Positions 11,480 to 22,867 of a stretch of 64,000 bases of DNA are shown one piece after another. The notes beneath the pieces were generated by a model, which made no database searches, was not told where the DNA came from, and saw only the letters and a list, made by a program, of their open reading frames with translations. This DNA comes from Branchiostoma floridae (lineage: Eukaryota > Chordata > Leptocardii > Amphioxiformes > Branchiostomatidae): NCBI RefSeq assembly GCF_000003815.2, contig NC_049981.1, positions 30,092,773 to 30,156,772 of the forward strand, written 5' to 3'. The position numbers and the translations under genes were made by a program. The stretch's first letter is position 1; each line of letters starts with the position of its first letter.

Positions 11480-11640
11480 AACTAATGATTAGCCTACTCT
11501 ATTGTAACACTATATCAAAGTAGGAGTAGGATTTTAAGCTTTATACCTGTCTAAGCTTTATTACTATTTTGTATTGTGTGTAATAGTTGCACCGTGTACA
11601 ATTGTCGTGCAATAAAATTCTTATAGAGAGATGAACTTCA
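11480..11640 (+). mobile_element. LINE-like 3' tail
   Basis: ttgcaccgtgtacaattgtc then gtgcaataaaattc. A related tail (ttgtaccttgtacaattgtc, gtgcaattaa) occurs at 14520-14560. This looks like the 3' end of a non-LTR element; no coding part was recognised. Confidence 0.45.
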
Positions 11641-11734
11641 TTGAACTTTAGAACTTTATTGCATCCTAGTAGACCTCAAATACTTTATGAAAAAAGTCAA
11701 AATGTTCTGTCTCCCAATTACTAACTAATTGGAA

Positions 11735-11782
11735 CCAGAAGCTCAGCTGGGCGGCTGCAACCAGTTGAGCCACTGGGAATTC
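11735..11782 (-). mobile_element. SINE family 1 fragment
   Basis: The reverse strand reads gaattcccagtggctcaact then ggttgcagccgcccagctgag. Confidence 0.55.
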
Positions 11783-11857
11783 TTAGATGGCTATGTGTGT
11801 ACATGGATGATGAACGTTTATTTGCAAGTTCATGCTCGGAGGCTAATTGTGGGAGCA

Positions 11858-12188
11858 TGGTGGAACCGTAGGGAACGTAAATGTGACAATGGATAGTGAT
11901 GAGTATTATTGTAAAAAGAGACTACTCGAATACTAGTGTTGACAATTTCTTAACAGGCTGGGTTTGACTTCTTTTTTTGGAAGCAGAGGAAGATGATAAT
12001 CTACGTCGCTATGTTTCTACCATAACCAGCAGGTAAATGGTGGAACCATAGGAGACATACATGTGACAACGAACACTTATAAACATTATTGTGGCTACTC
12101 GAATCCTAGTGTTGGCTATTTCTAAGCAGGTTGGGTTTGACTTCTTTTTTTGGAAGCAGAGGAAGACGATATTCCTACGTCGTTTTGG
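11858..12188. repeat. Tandem duplication, ~177-bp unit, two copies
   Basis: Unit: catggtggaaccgtagggaa ... ctactcgaatactagtgttg ... tgggtttgacttcttttttt ... ggaagcagaggaaga; copies at about 11858-12010 and 12034-12185. Confidence 0.85.
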
Positions 12189-12384
12189 TGGAGGGGGGGG
12201 GGTTGTTAATATTTGGTTCCAATAACAGATGGCGCCTGAAATGATCAGACGAGAGATAAATACTCTGTAAGGCCTTGTCGAAGGGTAAGTCATTTGGGGA
12301 CATGGCATTGGAGAGCATGTATCATTGTCGTGTGAGTCATCGAACCTTTCATATAACGTTGAAGAGGTTCATCAACTAAGTTAC

Positions 12385-12508
12385 AGTTACTACAATAATA
12401 ATGTCAATATTCTTCCAACAGTGACATTTTTTAGTTTGGAGGCATGTAACGTTACCTAACGTTATACCTTTAAAACTGTCACTGTCGGAAGAATATTGTA
12501 GTAACTTT
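12385..12508. repeat. Imperfect inverted repeat
   Basis: gttactacaat...aatattcttccaacagtgac is followed 60 bp later by gtcactgtcggaagaatatt and gtagtaac. Confidence 0.75.
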
Positions 12509-12579
12509 CATATAACGTTTTATAACACTGTGTTGACGGGTTCGTGTCATCGATACTGCAAGCCTTGTGATTAGAAAGG

Positions 12580-12720
12580 TTATGGGTTAAGAAAGAAAAA
12601 AAGAAAAAACAAAGAAATAAAGAAAAAGGGTAAGAAAAAAAGAAGCAAGAAGGAGAGAAAAACAAACAAAAATGAAGAAAGAGTAGAGAAAGAAAGGGAA
12701 AAAAAGCAAAAACGAATTAT
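12580..12720. repeat. A/G-rich low-complexity tract
   Basis: Runs of gaaagaaaaaaagaaaaaac and similar purine stretches adjoining the gap. Confidence 0.85.
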
Positions 12721-12748
12721 CAATGAACACACATTGTGTTGACGGGTT

Positions 12749-12961
12749 NNNNNNNNNNNNNNNNNNNNNNNNNNNNNNNNNNNNNNNNNNNNNNNNNNNN
12801 NNNNNNNNNNNNNNNNNNNNNNNNNNNNNNNNNNNNNNNNNNNNNNNNNNNNNNNNNNNNNNNNNNNNNNNNNNNNNNNNNNNNNNNNNNNNNNNNNNNN
12901 NNNNNNNNNNNNNNNNNNNNNNNNNNNNNNNNNNNNNNNNNNNNNNNNNNNNNNNNNNNNN
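12749..12961. other. Assembly gap (213 N)
   Basis: 213 N. The left flank (ttgtgttgacgggtt) repeats a string found at about 12532, so a local tandem duplication may have broken the assembly. Confidence 0.99.
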
Positions 12962-13287
12962 AGCAAGAACATTCAGAAATTTCTATCATATGAGGTGTTG
13001 AATAACGTTATATTCTTTATTTTTAGCGTTATTTTCACCTTCACCTTTCTCCTTGTCTCTCTTTCTCCCTCTCGTCCTTCTCAGCATTTAATGAAAGGCA
13101 TCATTTCAAGCAATCTATATAAGTGGAAATGTCTCTAGGAAGGGAGAGATAAATTCTCAGCTAAACGCCATCGCATGGTGATCGCTCAGCAGACAAGGCT
13201 AATATCAGAACAATTGAAGCACACCACGCCGGCTAGCGTGATTAAAGAAGTAAATCTTCCCCACAGTAACTCAGGCAGGCTGACTAA

Positions 13288-13660
13288 CTCTAGACTCCCG
13301 TTGCAGTCTTTGAAACGGAGCTGTTTTTTGTTGTTGTGTGTGTGTGTGTGGGGGGGGCAACCACTTCTATGCAACCATGACTTTTTGTGGGGGGGGGGGG
13401 GGGGTTGGTCCGCGATTTTCAACGTTGGCTATGTTATCTTGTGCCGGGAAAGGGAGTTTGTCGAGGAATGGATTTTGCTGTGGAATTGAGTTTGCCGTAG
13501 TAGCGAATCTTTGCCCAGTCCGTTCCCGGCAAAAAAGAACACAACCAACGTTGAAAATCGCGGACCAACGCCCCCCCCCAAATAAAACAGCGCCGCTCCG
13601 AAGACTGCAACGGGAGTCTAGACGAAGTCATGGTTGCATAGAAGTCTAACGTCTTGTTTG
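13288..13660. repeat. Long imperfect inverted repeat with poly-G/poly-C
   Basis: Left arm: tctagactcccgttgcagtc ... gcaaccatgactttttgtg, a G run at 13388-13404, ggtccgcgattttcaacgtt. Right arm is the reverse complement: aacgttgaaaatcgcggacc, a C run at 13572-13579, gactgcaacgggagtctaga, catggttgcata. It would fold into a hairpin of about 370 bp and is likely a foldback element. Confidence 0.8.
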
Positions 13661-14256
13661 GCATTCTTGTAGCATAGCGGGTGGTCGGGAGGCCTCTAAC
13701 CAAAGCCGAGGATTACTAAACCATCGGTCTTGGCGTTGATACTCTTATGGTGAGACCAAAGTGTGGAGATCGATCGCACAGCGATTCGTCGAGATATAAA
13801 TCACACGGAGGCAGGACCCTGCGGCTGGTGAAGAAATAGCAGCGTTCCCCCCTTACCTTCAGGGTCATGCCTCCTCGTAATTTAGAGCTCGCAGACTCGC
13901 CGTCCAATCGATTTTCGCCTAATGTGAGGGGGGGTATAAGCTGTACTTAATTCAGCGATGCCTCGGTGACAAATTTCTAAGCTTTTTATAAGATTTTGGA
14001 TTGGTCTATCGCAAAATTCCTGCTGATATTATTATTCGTAGTGTGCCCGTCAAACCCTCTCATGCCCTATATATTTCCCACAACTCATGAAATTAAAGTG
14101 GATCCAAATATTGGCTTTTTACCCGGTTAGCCGATTCTGACTTCGTCCATGTCCAAGAGATGCTACCATCTCATGGGGGATAAATTATCATTAGTGTTGG
14201 ATAGACGTCGCCCGCTTCAGCATATGAGTGCTTGTGTTAGTAACGTTACATATTCT

Positions 14257-14387
14257 GCTAGCAGAGGTTGAGTCGCGAAGATATATTAGTAGTCGGGATT
14301 TGTAACTTGTTACCTCTCATAGAGCGAGCCGGTAAAAATCTACTAGACTACAACTATATCTCCGCGACTCAACCTCTGCTTGGAGAA
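14257..14387. repeat. Inverted repeat (small hairpin element)
   Basis: agcagaggttgagtcgcgaa then gatata at the left, tatatctccgcgactcaacc then tctgct at the right; about 80 bp of loop. Confidence 0.85.
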
Positions 14388-14639
14388 TAGTTAGTACATT
14401 GCTAGCACATTATCCACGATCTCCGGGCGTATCGATGGAAGATCGGCCATATTTAAGATCGACAGAGGGTTGTGCGTATTTTTCACCTGAAAACCGTCCC
14501 TGCCACATATAAGCCATAATTTGTACCTTGTACAATTGTCGTGCAATTAAGTTATTATTATAAGCGAGGCTTGGGCGATTGCCACAGAATCGTCGTCCGA
14601 TAGATTTTCGCCAAATGTGACAGGCCTAGTCTGCCTCGG

Positions 14640-15341
14640 TTGTTGCTTGTGCATGTGAGTGCCGTTAGCTAGTACGTTGCCTGTTTGTAAAGTATCGGTT
14701 ATAACGTTAGGATACAGGCCTTTTCTGATGCGAGTGTTGCTTCAGAATGTGTGCCGTTAGTACACTGCCTGTATGCATACATGTAAGTGTCATAAGGATA
14801 AAGGCCTGCCCGGTTGTTGCTTCAGCATGTGAGTGCCGTTAGTTAGTACGTTGCCTGTGTGTAAAGTGTCGGTTATAACGTTAGGATACAGGACTAGTCT
14901 GCTGCGAGCGTTGCTTCATCATATGAGTGCCGTTAGTACACTGCTTGTGTGTAAGGTGTCGGTAATGTTAGGATACAGACGTGGTTTGCCTCAAGTGTTG
15001 CTTGTATATGTGAGTGCCGTTAGTACATTGCTTGTATGTAAAATGTCGGTAACGTCATGTCACAGGTCTGGTCTACTGCGAGTCTACCTCGGTTGCTGCT
15101 TGTGCATGTGAATGCCGTTAGTTAGTACGTTGCCTGTGTGTAAAGTATCGGTTATAACGTTAGGATACAGGCCTTTTCTGATGCGAGTGTTGCTTCAGCA
15201 TGTGTGCCGTTAGTACACTGCCTGTATGCATAAGTGTCATAAGGATACAGGCTTGCCCGGTTGTTGCTTCAGCATGTGAGTGCCGTTAGTTAGTACGTTG
15301 CCTGTGTGTAAAGTGTCGGTTATAACGTTAGGATACAGGCG
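14640..15341. repeat. Higher-order tandem repeat, ~88-bp units, 8 copies
   Basis: Unit: gttgcttcagcatgtgagtg ... ccgttagttagtacgttgcc ... gtcggttataacgttaggat ... acagg. Unit starts near 14640, 14727, 14814, 14909, 14995, 15092, 15188 and 15261. A three-unit block at 14640-14893 recurs almost unchanged at 15092-15341, giving a higher-order period of about 452 bp. Confidence 0.93.
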
Positions 15342-15345
15342 TGAC

Positions 15346-15849
15346 TCCGGATGTAATGAGCCTTGGCGCGAACACCTGCTACACTATGTCGGCTGACACA
15401 CATCAGCGGGCTCGGTAACGATTTCAACACGTAGTCACGGTCTCAAAGGTTCGCGCGTCGCTTTCGAAACGATATCATGTCGCTACACAAAACGTAATCG
15501 GACGTGCTTGTGGCACCTGCTAGTGCTTGGAAACAGTAATCGTGCGAAAACGTCAATTTGAAACAAAATTATAATCTTTACCCATAAATGTAGTACGTAG
15601 TCGGATGCTTTGGTAATATGAATGTCTTCAAACGCCTTTTTCTTTGCAAATTTTTCAATCTGATTTTCTCGTTTAGGTGTAAATTCCATCGCTTTAAGGG
15701 AAATTGTTATAACTTGACTTGAAATCCTAGAAATAGAAGAGACTATCAAACTTGTTAATAGTTGACACTAAGTTATAAATGAAAGAAGTGAACACGGAAA
15801 TCTTTGTAGGACCTCTCTGTGGTTAAAATGAAAACTTACAATTAAAAGC
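15346..15849. other. Intergenic stretch, nothing recognised
   Basis: An 88-codon reverse frame at 15483-15749 has no recognisable motif. Confidence 0.4.
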
Positions 15850-16350
15850 ACGCAAGGGAAAAAAATAACAGGCTTAGAGGTACCATCTAGATCCAAATGG
15901 TTCCAAAATCCCCGAATAAGACCAGATGACAGTTACCCATTCCAAGAATCATCACACGCTGGCCTCCGTTGTATCGGACAGCTAGCAGCCAATCAGTCTG
16001 ATGCGTTAGCATTCAAGCACAAGTTGGTAAAGTCTGCCTATGACGGACTCAGTTTACAATACAGTCTTGACCAACCTTGCACTTGGTCCACTTCTTGTGG
16101 GTGTGGCTCATGTGTGGCTTTGAGGCCGCGCTAGGCAATAGTTTTATAAGTAGTGCTACCCAGATTATTCTTTCCATATATATATATGACCTGTATCATG
16201 ACCTGTATTGTATGTATTGATGTTGTTGCTTGTATGTTATTGATTTGTATGTACTGGTGTCATTTTTATGTGAGGGAGGGCAACTTGTAAAGGTTGTTCG
16301 AACCTGTTTTGCCCTCCCAATCACTGTGTGATGAATCCAAATAAACAAAA
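15850..16350 (+). mobile_element. Possible retroelement 3' end
   Basis: A frame reading LRCIGQLAANQSDALAFKHK and on to a TAG at about 16131 is followed by an AT-rich 3' region with inverted ctgtgaggg-like motifs (gagggagggcaacttgtaaa ... ttttgccctccc) and an end in aaataaacaaaataaac, reminiscent of a non-LTR retroelement. No diagnostic domain is visible. Confidence 0.35.
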
Positions 16351-16361
16351 TAAACACGTTT

Positions 16362-16462
16362 CGCCATGTTGATTTGATTATGTATCAACTGAGAAACCCA
16401 AAACTGAAAATTGCTGCGCGCAGGGATGTCATCCATGTAATCAAATCAACATGGCCTTACTA
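16362..16462. mobile_element. Very short TIR element
   Basis: Left catgttgatttgattatgta, right catgtaatcaaatcaacatg; interior gcgcgcagggatgtcatcc. The same interior and right-end pattern occurs at 36880-36928 and 39712-39755, where ends read aattaagtcagtgtggcc or aatcaagtcagcgtggcc. Confidence 0.75.
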
Positions 16463-16469
16463 TACGTGA

Positions 16470-18180
16470 TATCCTTACGCCCGGCTCCATTGAAAGTGAA
16501 GTGTTCCCTGCGCTACTCTGCTTGCAAATTGCGACATCGGGTGTAAATCACTGCATGCAGCAGCAACAGCCATTCCACCCAAAACGATCGCCAACTGTTA
16601 CCCTTTGTGCTACACAAAATAGCTCCACCCGTTAAATCATACCCGTAGACATTCAAACAGTCGCTGGGGGATAATTTGAAGAGATACGCCCTGCACAACT
16701 TTGCAGTCTTTTGTTCCTCCCCCACATGCCATACTATATACACTCGCGGGCGCCGATGTGCCAGATGTGGACCCTTAACCCAATTTGTCCTCACATTACG
16801 AAACGTTTCCTGCAGGGTCTGGTTTTCATTGTGGCTTTATGATGACAGATATGTTTACTCTTGTAGGACTGTTGGACCATTTGATGCTTTCGTCTTGGTC
16901 GTTTGTTTCAGACAGATAGCGGATTGTGACCGATCATATTACGGGCACGTTAAAGTATCTAATCTGGGGGGTATTTGGGAGTAACTGAATCATTCTAATT
17001 AATTGCTCTTAGTACAGTGTAGTAAACGTTATAAGGGGATTTCTACGAACTGCAAATATGCTGTGGGGCATTATCACGTAAAATATCATGTGTAAATGGT
17101 CACAGGCAACCCGTAACAATTTTCGTAATCGGCAAATATAAAATTTTGAGGTATTTTTCCAGATACATTGTACCTGTAAAAAAACAACTCATTTTGAGCC
17201 AAATAGTTATATGAAGATTAACGCCATTTTATCATGGATTATTCACGATATGGTAATAGACGCTCACCTTTTCTTCCCTACTGTAAAAAAATTCAATTAT
17301 ATTCTAGGAGGCGATAACCCTTACTGTGCACAAATAGGTAAATATTGTTTACACCTTAGCACCAGTAGCGTAAATGGCTCGTATAATTTCAAATTTTTAT
17401 CTATTTCTATGGTTGTATGTAGGTCAACTCTTTTTTATCCCCTTTTTGTATGTATATCTATAGAAGATAAAGATTTTTGCTATGTACATCCCAGTAAAAT
17501 ACTGCAATCTTTACGCTGATATTTGTAATCAGTGGGTATAGATATTTAGGAAAGATTTACTTATCATTGGATCTGCGGAATGCCTCGCTCTGACTGTGTT
17601 ATTTTACTATTCAGCAAGAGGAAATAGAATCATAGTAGTTATGTCCCTGTCCAGGGTGCTGAAACTGTTGTTATTGAAAACACAACTTGGGATCGTGTTC
17701 TGTTAGAATTCTCTGAGCTGTCCCCTCAATTGAATTCAAATGATCTTGACTGCGCAAATAATATTTTAAAACCCATGTAGTGGCTGATTTCAATGTTACG
17801 GCAATCGTATGTAAATATTTGATAATCCAACTGTATGTATGTTATTGTTATTTGAAAGAATTGTCTGTTGAGAAGTCCAAGAAGATTGTTGGTGTACCGC
17901 CGGGCACGCTACTTATGGATTTTCGCAATGAAGTCTCATCTCAAAGGCTTTCACAGTGCAACGCTTGATGCCCGGCTACATCGCTGTTTTGGTCCATTGG
18001 TTAGTGGCCCTGCCTGTAAACCAAGAAGTTTGAATCACCGCATTTTTGGCGCATCCGACGTGCAAGACTCATTAGGACTGTATGTATGTTTTATACTTTG
18101 TCTGACCCTTGCCTCTTCCCTCATGACCTCAATGAAAAGTGGCCTGCAGGCCGATTTGAGCTTTCATAAATTAAGAAGGG
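16470..18180. other. Intergenic stretch, nothing recognised
   Basis: Short open frames near 16513-16984 overlap on opposite strands and match no family I know. No splice-bounded block was seen. Confidence 0.45.
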
Positions 18181-18185
18181 TTTAC

Positions 18186-18216
18186 CTAACAAACAAACAA
18201 ACAAACAAACAAACGA
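18186..18216. repeat. (CAAA)n microsatellite
   Basis: Seven units of caaa between taa and cgatcaagcc. Confidence 0.95.
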
Positions 18217-18511
18217 TCAAGCCATTGGCAATGGTCGCAGTCCTTAGAACGAGACTGTATATTGCGCTTGTCGCAAAGCCGCAAATACGCGACACATATC
18301 GTCTGTCTTCTCTGTCACGACCAGTGGTAGATAAGATCACCTATATTCTCAAGTTCATTTGAGCCCGACTGATTTGAGATCACTTCCACTTACACCTCCT
18401 TCCAAACGGCAACGTTATATGTATAAATAAGCACGTTCAGATGTTCTTCAATTGACATGACAAAACCATTTGGAAAACGCAAGACCAGAACAGTAAAACC
18501 CATAACCAGCC

Positions 18512-18668
18512 AATTCGGTGACCCACATAAAATCAATATGTTGGTTTCCCCCCATCTAAAGAGCCAATACCATCTGTAGACTGGACAACACGGTGTCAAT
18601 CGGGGGCGTTTTAGGATGGTGACCTTTGACTTCAAGACGATGAATTTGTCAGTAGCAGAAGGGTGGGG
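18512..18668. repeat. Direct repeat, left copy (partner 19499-19651)
   Basis: ttcggtgacccacataaaat ... gccaataccatctgtagac ... gtgacctttgacttcaagac ... tttgtcagtagcag, nearly identical to 19499-19651 and in the same orientation. Confidence 0.9.
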
Positions 18669-19498
18669 GTAGATAGAGCTGTTATTATTGTCCATTGTTC
18701 CCCCAATCGTACATTGGAAAGCTAGACATTTCGCCAGGGCCAATAGAACTTATTTGTCAGCCAAGGCAGTTTTCTGGTGTCTATCAAGGCCGGTAAAATC
18801 TCTCCCTGCATGTCATCATGACTCCTCCCCGGAGTGCTTATCTAAGGTTCTTCGGGAAGACCTGCCTTGGCTGCCGAACAAATTCTCTGCTGGCCTTGGT
18901 CAAAAGTCTGATTTTCCAGGGCAACCAAATCGATCGGCTTCGATCCAAACAATTACCTGCTAACAGCCCTGCAGTTCCGAGGCACTGGCCTCGCCATAGC
19001 ACCAGGAATGTAAACATACGTCAACACTAATCATGCCGCTTCTCCTGTCACCATACAAGCAAAGCTGATGAAACTGTGACATGAAACAAATTCTATAGAT
19101 TTCTTTTATTTCACAGGAAGCATAATGATAATAATGATGATAATGAAAAAAATCTTTATTGCATGTTTATGCCCGTAGGCTAAATGCACAAATGACCACA
19201 AATGGTCTAAGGCTAAAGGATGAAGAGAAAAAAACGACTAAACTTATACCGTAATTCTAAACTGGACTATAGGAAATATCACAGCATTATTGTTAATCGC
19301 TGTATGTAATATTTTCTTCTCTCATAATGCGTTAATCACATGATCATTCGTGCATGACATCAAGTATTTAAAAGTATCCTGCTCATGATGCTAAATCCAT
19401 TCTACAGATAGGTTGCATTAGATATGTCATCGATTGTAGTGATATAAGTCGTGATATTATGATACTATTTATTTTTCCACGATAGATACAAACACCAG

Positions 19499-19651
19499 TT
19501 TGGTGACCCGCACAAAATCAATATGTTGGTTTTCCCCATCTAAAGAGCCAATACCATCTGTAGACGGGACAACATGGTGTCAAGCGAGGTCGTTTTAGGG
19601 TGGTGACCTTTGACTTCAGGACGATGAATTTGTCAGTAGCAGGGGGTGGTT
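19499..19651. repeat. Direct repeat, right copy
   Basis: See 18512-18668; about 830 bp of unrelated sequence lie between the copies. Confidence 0.9.
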
Positions 19652-21800
19652 AGACAGAATTCCTGCAGAATGCAACTTCTTCTGTAGAATAAAGAGTTCC
19701 AATGTTATCACGTGTTACAACAGATGTTTATTGGTTTAACTATCACCAACACAGTTCACTGCTCTCTAGAAATCGAACAGTTTAACCCGGCTGTCGGATC
19801 AATGTCCATTGCTGCAAAATAATTAGAGAGGTACTACTGGTAGTTGGATAAAGATCCATACCGGAGACCAAACAGTTCACTCGTTAATTTTGTACTTCAC
19901 TTCATTTGTTAATCTTTTATAGCTTTGGTTATTTATTCATCTAAACCTTTCACCTTATCTGTTTTTTTTTTGGGGGGGGGGGGGGGAGGGGGTGGCTCAC
20001 GAAAAGCTTCTGTCTCATGCATGTTTTCCTCTTCTAGGATATTTTTTCTCAGATTGTGGTATACATGCAAAAATACGTAAATGAACAAAATAACTGGTCA
20101 CTAGCGACTTTCAACACAAAATGTGGGCGCATCATTGTATATTACACTGCATATTACAAATATTCAGAATCTGAATGATTTATTGGTTAAACATCGCAGC
20201 GTAAAGGCTGAATTGCGTGATACATTACATGGTAGAGTGCTCACATATCCTAGATATCGTTCTTTCAGATTACAATTAAAACGGCTGGTGTATTTCATTA
20301 CTGCATAATTTAGCTCGAGGACAGTACGAATATCTACTATGTAAAATGGCTCTATCTCGCAATGGTAATTCTCCCCATCTAGATTTTTCCCAAAGATTGA
20401 TTCAAACATTTGCGTAGGCAAATGGCTCTCTCGACGAATCTTGTAATTTCATCAATGCTGTCTAAACCAATAAACAAACAAATGATTCACCAAAAACACA
20501 ACAAAATCCAAAGTGTAAAAACATAACCTTTTCGGCAGAGGTGTTACATGTAAGTAACGCGTTTTGAAACAGGCCTTTATTACTCAGTTATTATGGATGT
20601 TCCAAGCGCGCAGGAAAAGGTTGCAGTTACATCAATGGAAAGGCCGAGTCATTCTCAGAAGCCCCATTCCGGACATACCTGTGATTTACCCGTACGGCCG
20701 GTAGCGATCAATGTCAGGGGCATGGGGAAATAAACGTGAAGGGACAGGTGTACGTGCCGAATGCCACATCAAAACTATAATTATTTTTCGTGGAATGTAA
20801 TAATCTTTGGAAATAATCATAAACAAAGTGATATCACACCCCACCTTTGTATGCTGTTGCTAGAATGAAACTTAGATTAAAAGTTTTGAAACCGATTTTG
20901 ACTTTGAGGTATTGTGATAATGTCACAGGTGCAATTACTAGTAAAAAAATGCTATGCCGTACAAAAAGACGGCCAGTTTTTTAGTCAAAACCCGTGATAG
21001 CTGCCTTTTCACGTGATAACGGTTATCACAATGGTAATCAAATTATTTCACCAGTTCATAACTCTTTAACGATACAGTGAATTAATGAGATAGAACCCCT
21101 CTATCTCATTTTCGTCACTAAATGGTACATGTCATTAGTGAATTAAATGAGTTAATAACTAACAAACAAACAAACTAAGGCGAAACAAGTTCCCAAATAT
21201 CACGTTTTTGGTCTTGAAATTCGTTTCAGAACTAAATAAATGTGACAAATAATCAAGTCTCAATTGATATTCAACCAACAGCACGAGTTGGTGCCCTTTT
21301 TAGCACTATCATATATCACCACTTAAGTACTCCCCGTCTCTCGTTACTAATCTGCTTATCCGCCAGATGAGAATGTTATGCAAGGTTAGCCACTGGTGGC
21401 AGCGGAGTTACCCGACTCCAGATCCTGCCACATGTGTGTCTACAATAGGGTTATCCCATCTACAATCTTGGGGAGAGGGGTCGGGCTTTGAAATGTTATA
21501 ATCTCATCTTTTCTGGGCCCTTTTCCCTTACACAATCCTACCATATAGCACGTTGAAACTTTGATACTCCTTGAAAGTGATATCCTTTTTCGTTCCGCGC
21601 TGTTAGATGCCCTGGGTATTGATGTATTTTGTCCTTCCGCGGTCATTCTTTAAATGCCGACTCTAAATCGTAACAATAAAGATCATGATGAGTCGATCAA
21701 TATGTCTGACTTTCAGACTGTGCCGTTGCCATGACTACCGACTGACTGGCGCAGTATCCGGCCGGCCGCTGGACCGTGACGTCGTCGTTCCCCGTCCTTG
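19652..21800. other. Intergenic stretch with a poly-G tract
   Basis: A T run followed by about 14 G and aggggg at 19963-19993 could form a G-quadruplex. No genes or repeats shared with the rest of the window were recognised. Confidence 0.45.
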
Positions 21801-21837
21801 CGTGGTGTGTATCTTTATCTTTATCTGTCTGTATCTA

Positions 21838-22050
21838 TATAACCGGTGTGTGGTTAGTGTTCGGCATCAAGTACATTGTACAGGTGTATTTGCCTGTTTG
21901 TGGTGTTCAGCATCAAAGACAGGTTTGTTTTCTTGTTTGTTGATTGAGTTTGGCACTAGTGACAGGTGTGTTTACTTGTGTGTGTGGATGGTGTTCAGCA
22001 CCAAGGACGGGTGTATCAGCCTTTGTGTGAATGATGAAAAGATTCGTTTT
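21838..22050. repeat. Degenerate minisatellite, 'gtgttcagcaccaaggac' type
   Basis: Four to five degenerate units of about 43-50 bp (ggtgttcagcaccaaggacg, gtgttcagcatcaaagac, gtgtttacttgtgtgtgtgg). It sits inside a repeat family C copy and shares its unit with 25620-26045 in CDH23 intron 5. Confidence 0.8.
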
Positions 22051-22380
22051 TTCTGGTATGCAATTCGTTCAGCGGTCTGTATCAGTGTCTTACTATCTAT
22101 TTTGCTCGTACAACCACCGTTCGGCGTAACACACAAGCTTCGCAGAAACGCGGCGCGGCAGCAACTGGTTATATTACACTGAACGACCTGTCATAACTAG
22201 CTTTTGGACATCTATCTGTGCAAGTGTTCTTTCAAACTATCCAGAGAAGATGCGACTTCTGTGCTTGGTGAAAGCAAATTCCACTCTACGATAGTTCGAA
22301 TAGTACGAATTTTTGAACACATCAATCCTAGGTTGGTAACTTGAAGGCATGACTGTCTCTTGTTCATTTCTGAGCTGGTA

Positions 22381-22735
22381 TTAGATACTTATCAGTCGGT
22401 ATATGTAAACGAGTTTATTGATCATTTCGTACATCGTGCAAAGTCTGGACATTTTCCTTCTGTCTTCAAGTGACGTCCTCTGCCGATCTGTTTTCATTTT
22501 GGTAACACTAGCATCCCTGTTGTAGTTGTTTGCACAGAATATGGTAGCCTGGTTCCGTACCCTTTCCAATTTATCTTTGTATTTCTTTGTACACGGATCC
22601 CATACAGTTGCAGCATATTCAAGGTTAGGTCTTACCAGTGACGTGTATGCAAGTGATTTAACCCTTTATTGGTCATTTCGTACATCGTGCAAAGTCTAGA
22701 TATTTTCATTCTCTCTCTCTTCCAGTGCCATCCAC
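22381..22735 (-). mobile_element. Non-LTR retrotransposon (CR1/L2/Jockey-like) RT C-terminal fragment
   Basis: The reverse strand encodes LVRPNLEYAATVWDPCTKKY, KDKLERVRNQAT and SRLCTMYEMINK. The (L)EYA..VWDP ... KLE.VQ..A ... SL..RR....L...Y...N pattern is typical of the RT C-terminus of CR1/L2/Jockey-like LINEs. A second copy of the last motif (KISRLCTMYEMTNKG) follows at 22664-22735, up to the predicted first exon of CDH23. Confidence 0.8.
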
Positions 22736-22785
22736 CGTGAGTGTCAGCAGTGCCTACCGCAGCAGGGCCCCGCCGAGCCGTCCAC

Positions 22786-22867
22786 ATGGTGTTGCCGACA
22801 GTGCCTTTCCCGGAGTTGTCCGTCCTCGTGGCGACTGTCGTGGTGTGGACGTCACATACCGTACAAG
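22786..22867 (+). CDS. CDH23: CDH23 exon 1: start codon and signal peptide
   Basis: ATG at 22786 in a good context (ACATGG), with an in-frame TGA at 22738-22740 just upstream. It encodes about 27 residues with a hydrophobic core (LSVLVATVVVW) followed by TSHTVQ and a split Gly codon, which fits a cleavable signal peptide. The donor is CAAG|gtgaga and the exon ends in phase 1. Exon 2 begins with the two bases needed to complete Gly. The upstream sequence cttccag at 22720-22726 could be an acceptor for a 5'-UTR exon. Vertebrate CDH23 also has a short signal peptide directly before its N-terminal N..PFF. Other starts are possible because no transcript is available. Confidence 0.72.

Noticed and set aside
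12580-13001. Several open frames across the second N gap
   Set aside because: Stops are invisible in N, so openness is meaningless.
14833-15111. 92-codon frame with repeated VSTLLVCK
   Set aside because: It is a translation of the tandem repeat and is not conserved between units in frame.
14640-15341. CRISPR-like regular repeats
   Set aside because: The whole unit repeats with no unique spacers, and the context is clearly eukaryotic.
16513-16984. Opposed ~100-codon frames on both strands
   Set aside because: They shadow each other and have no recognisable domain or splice context.
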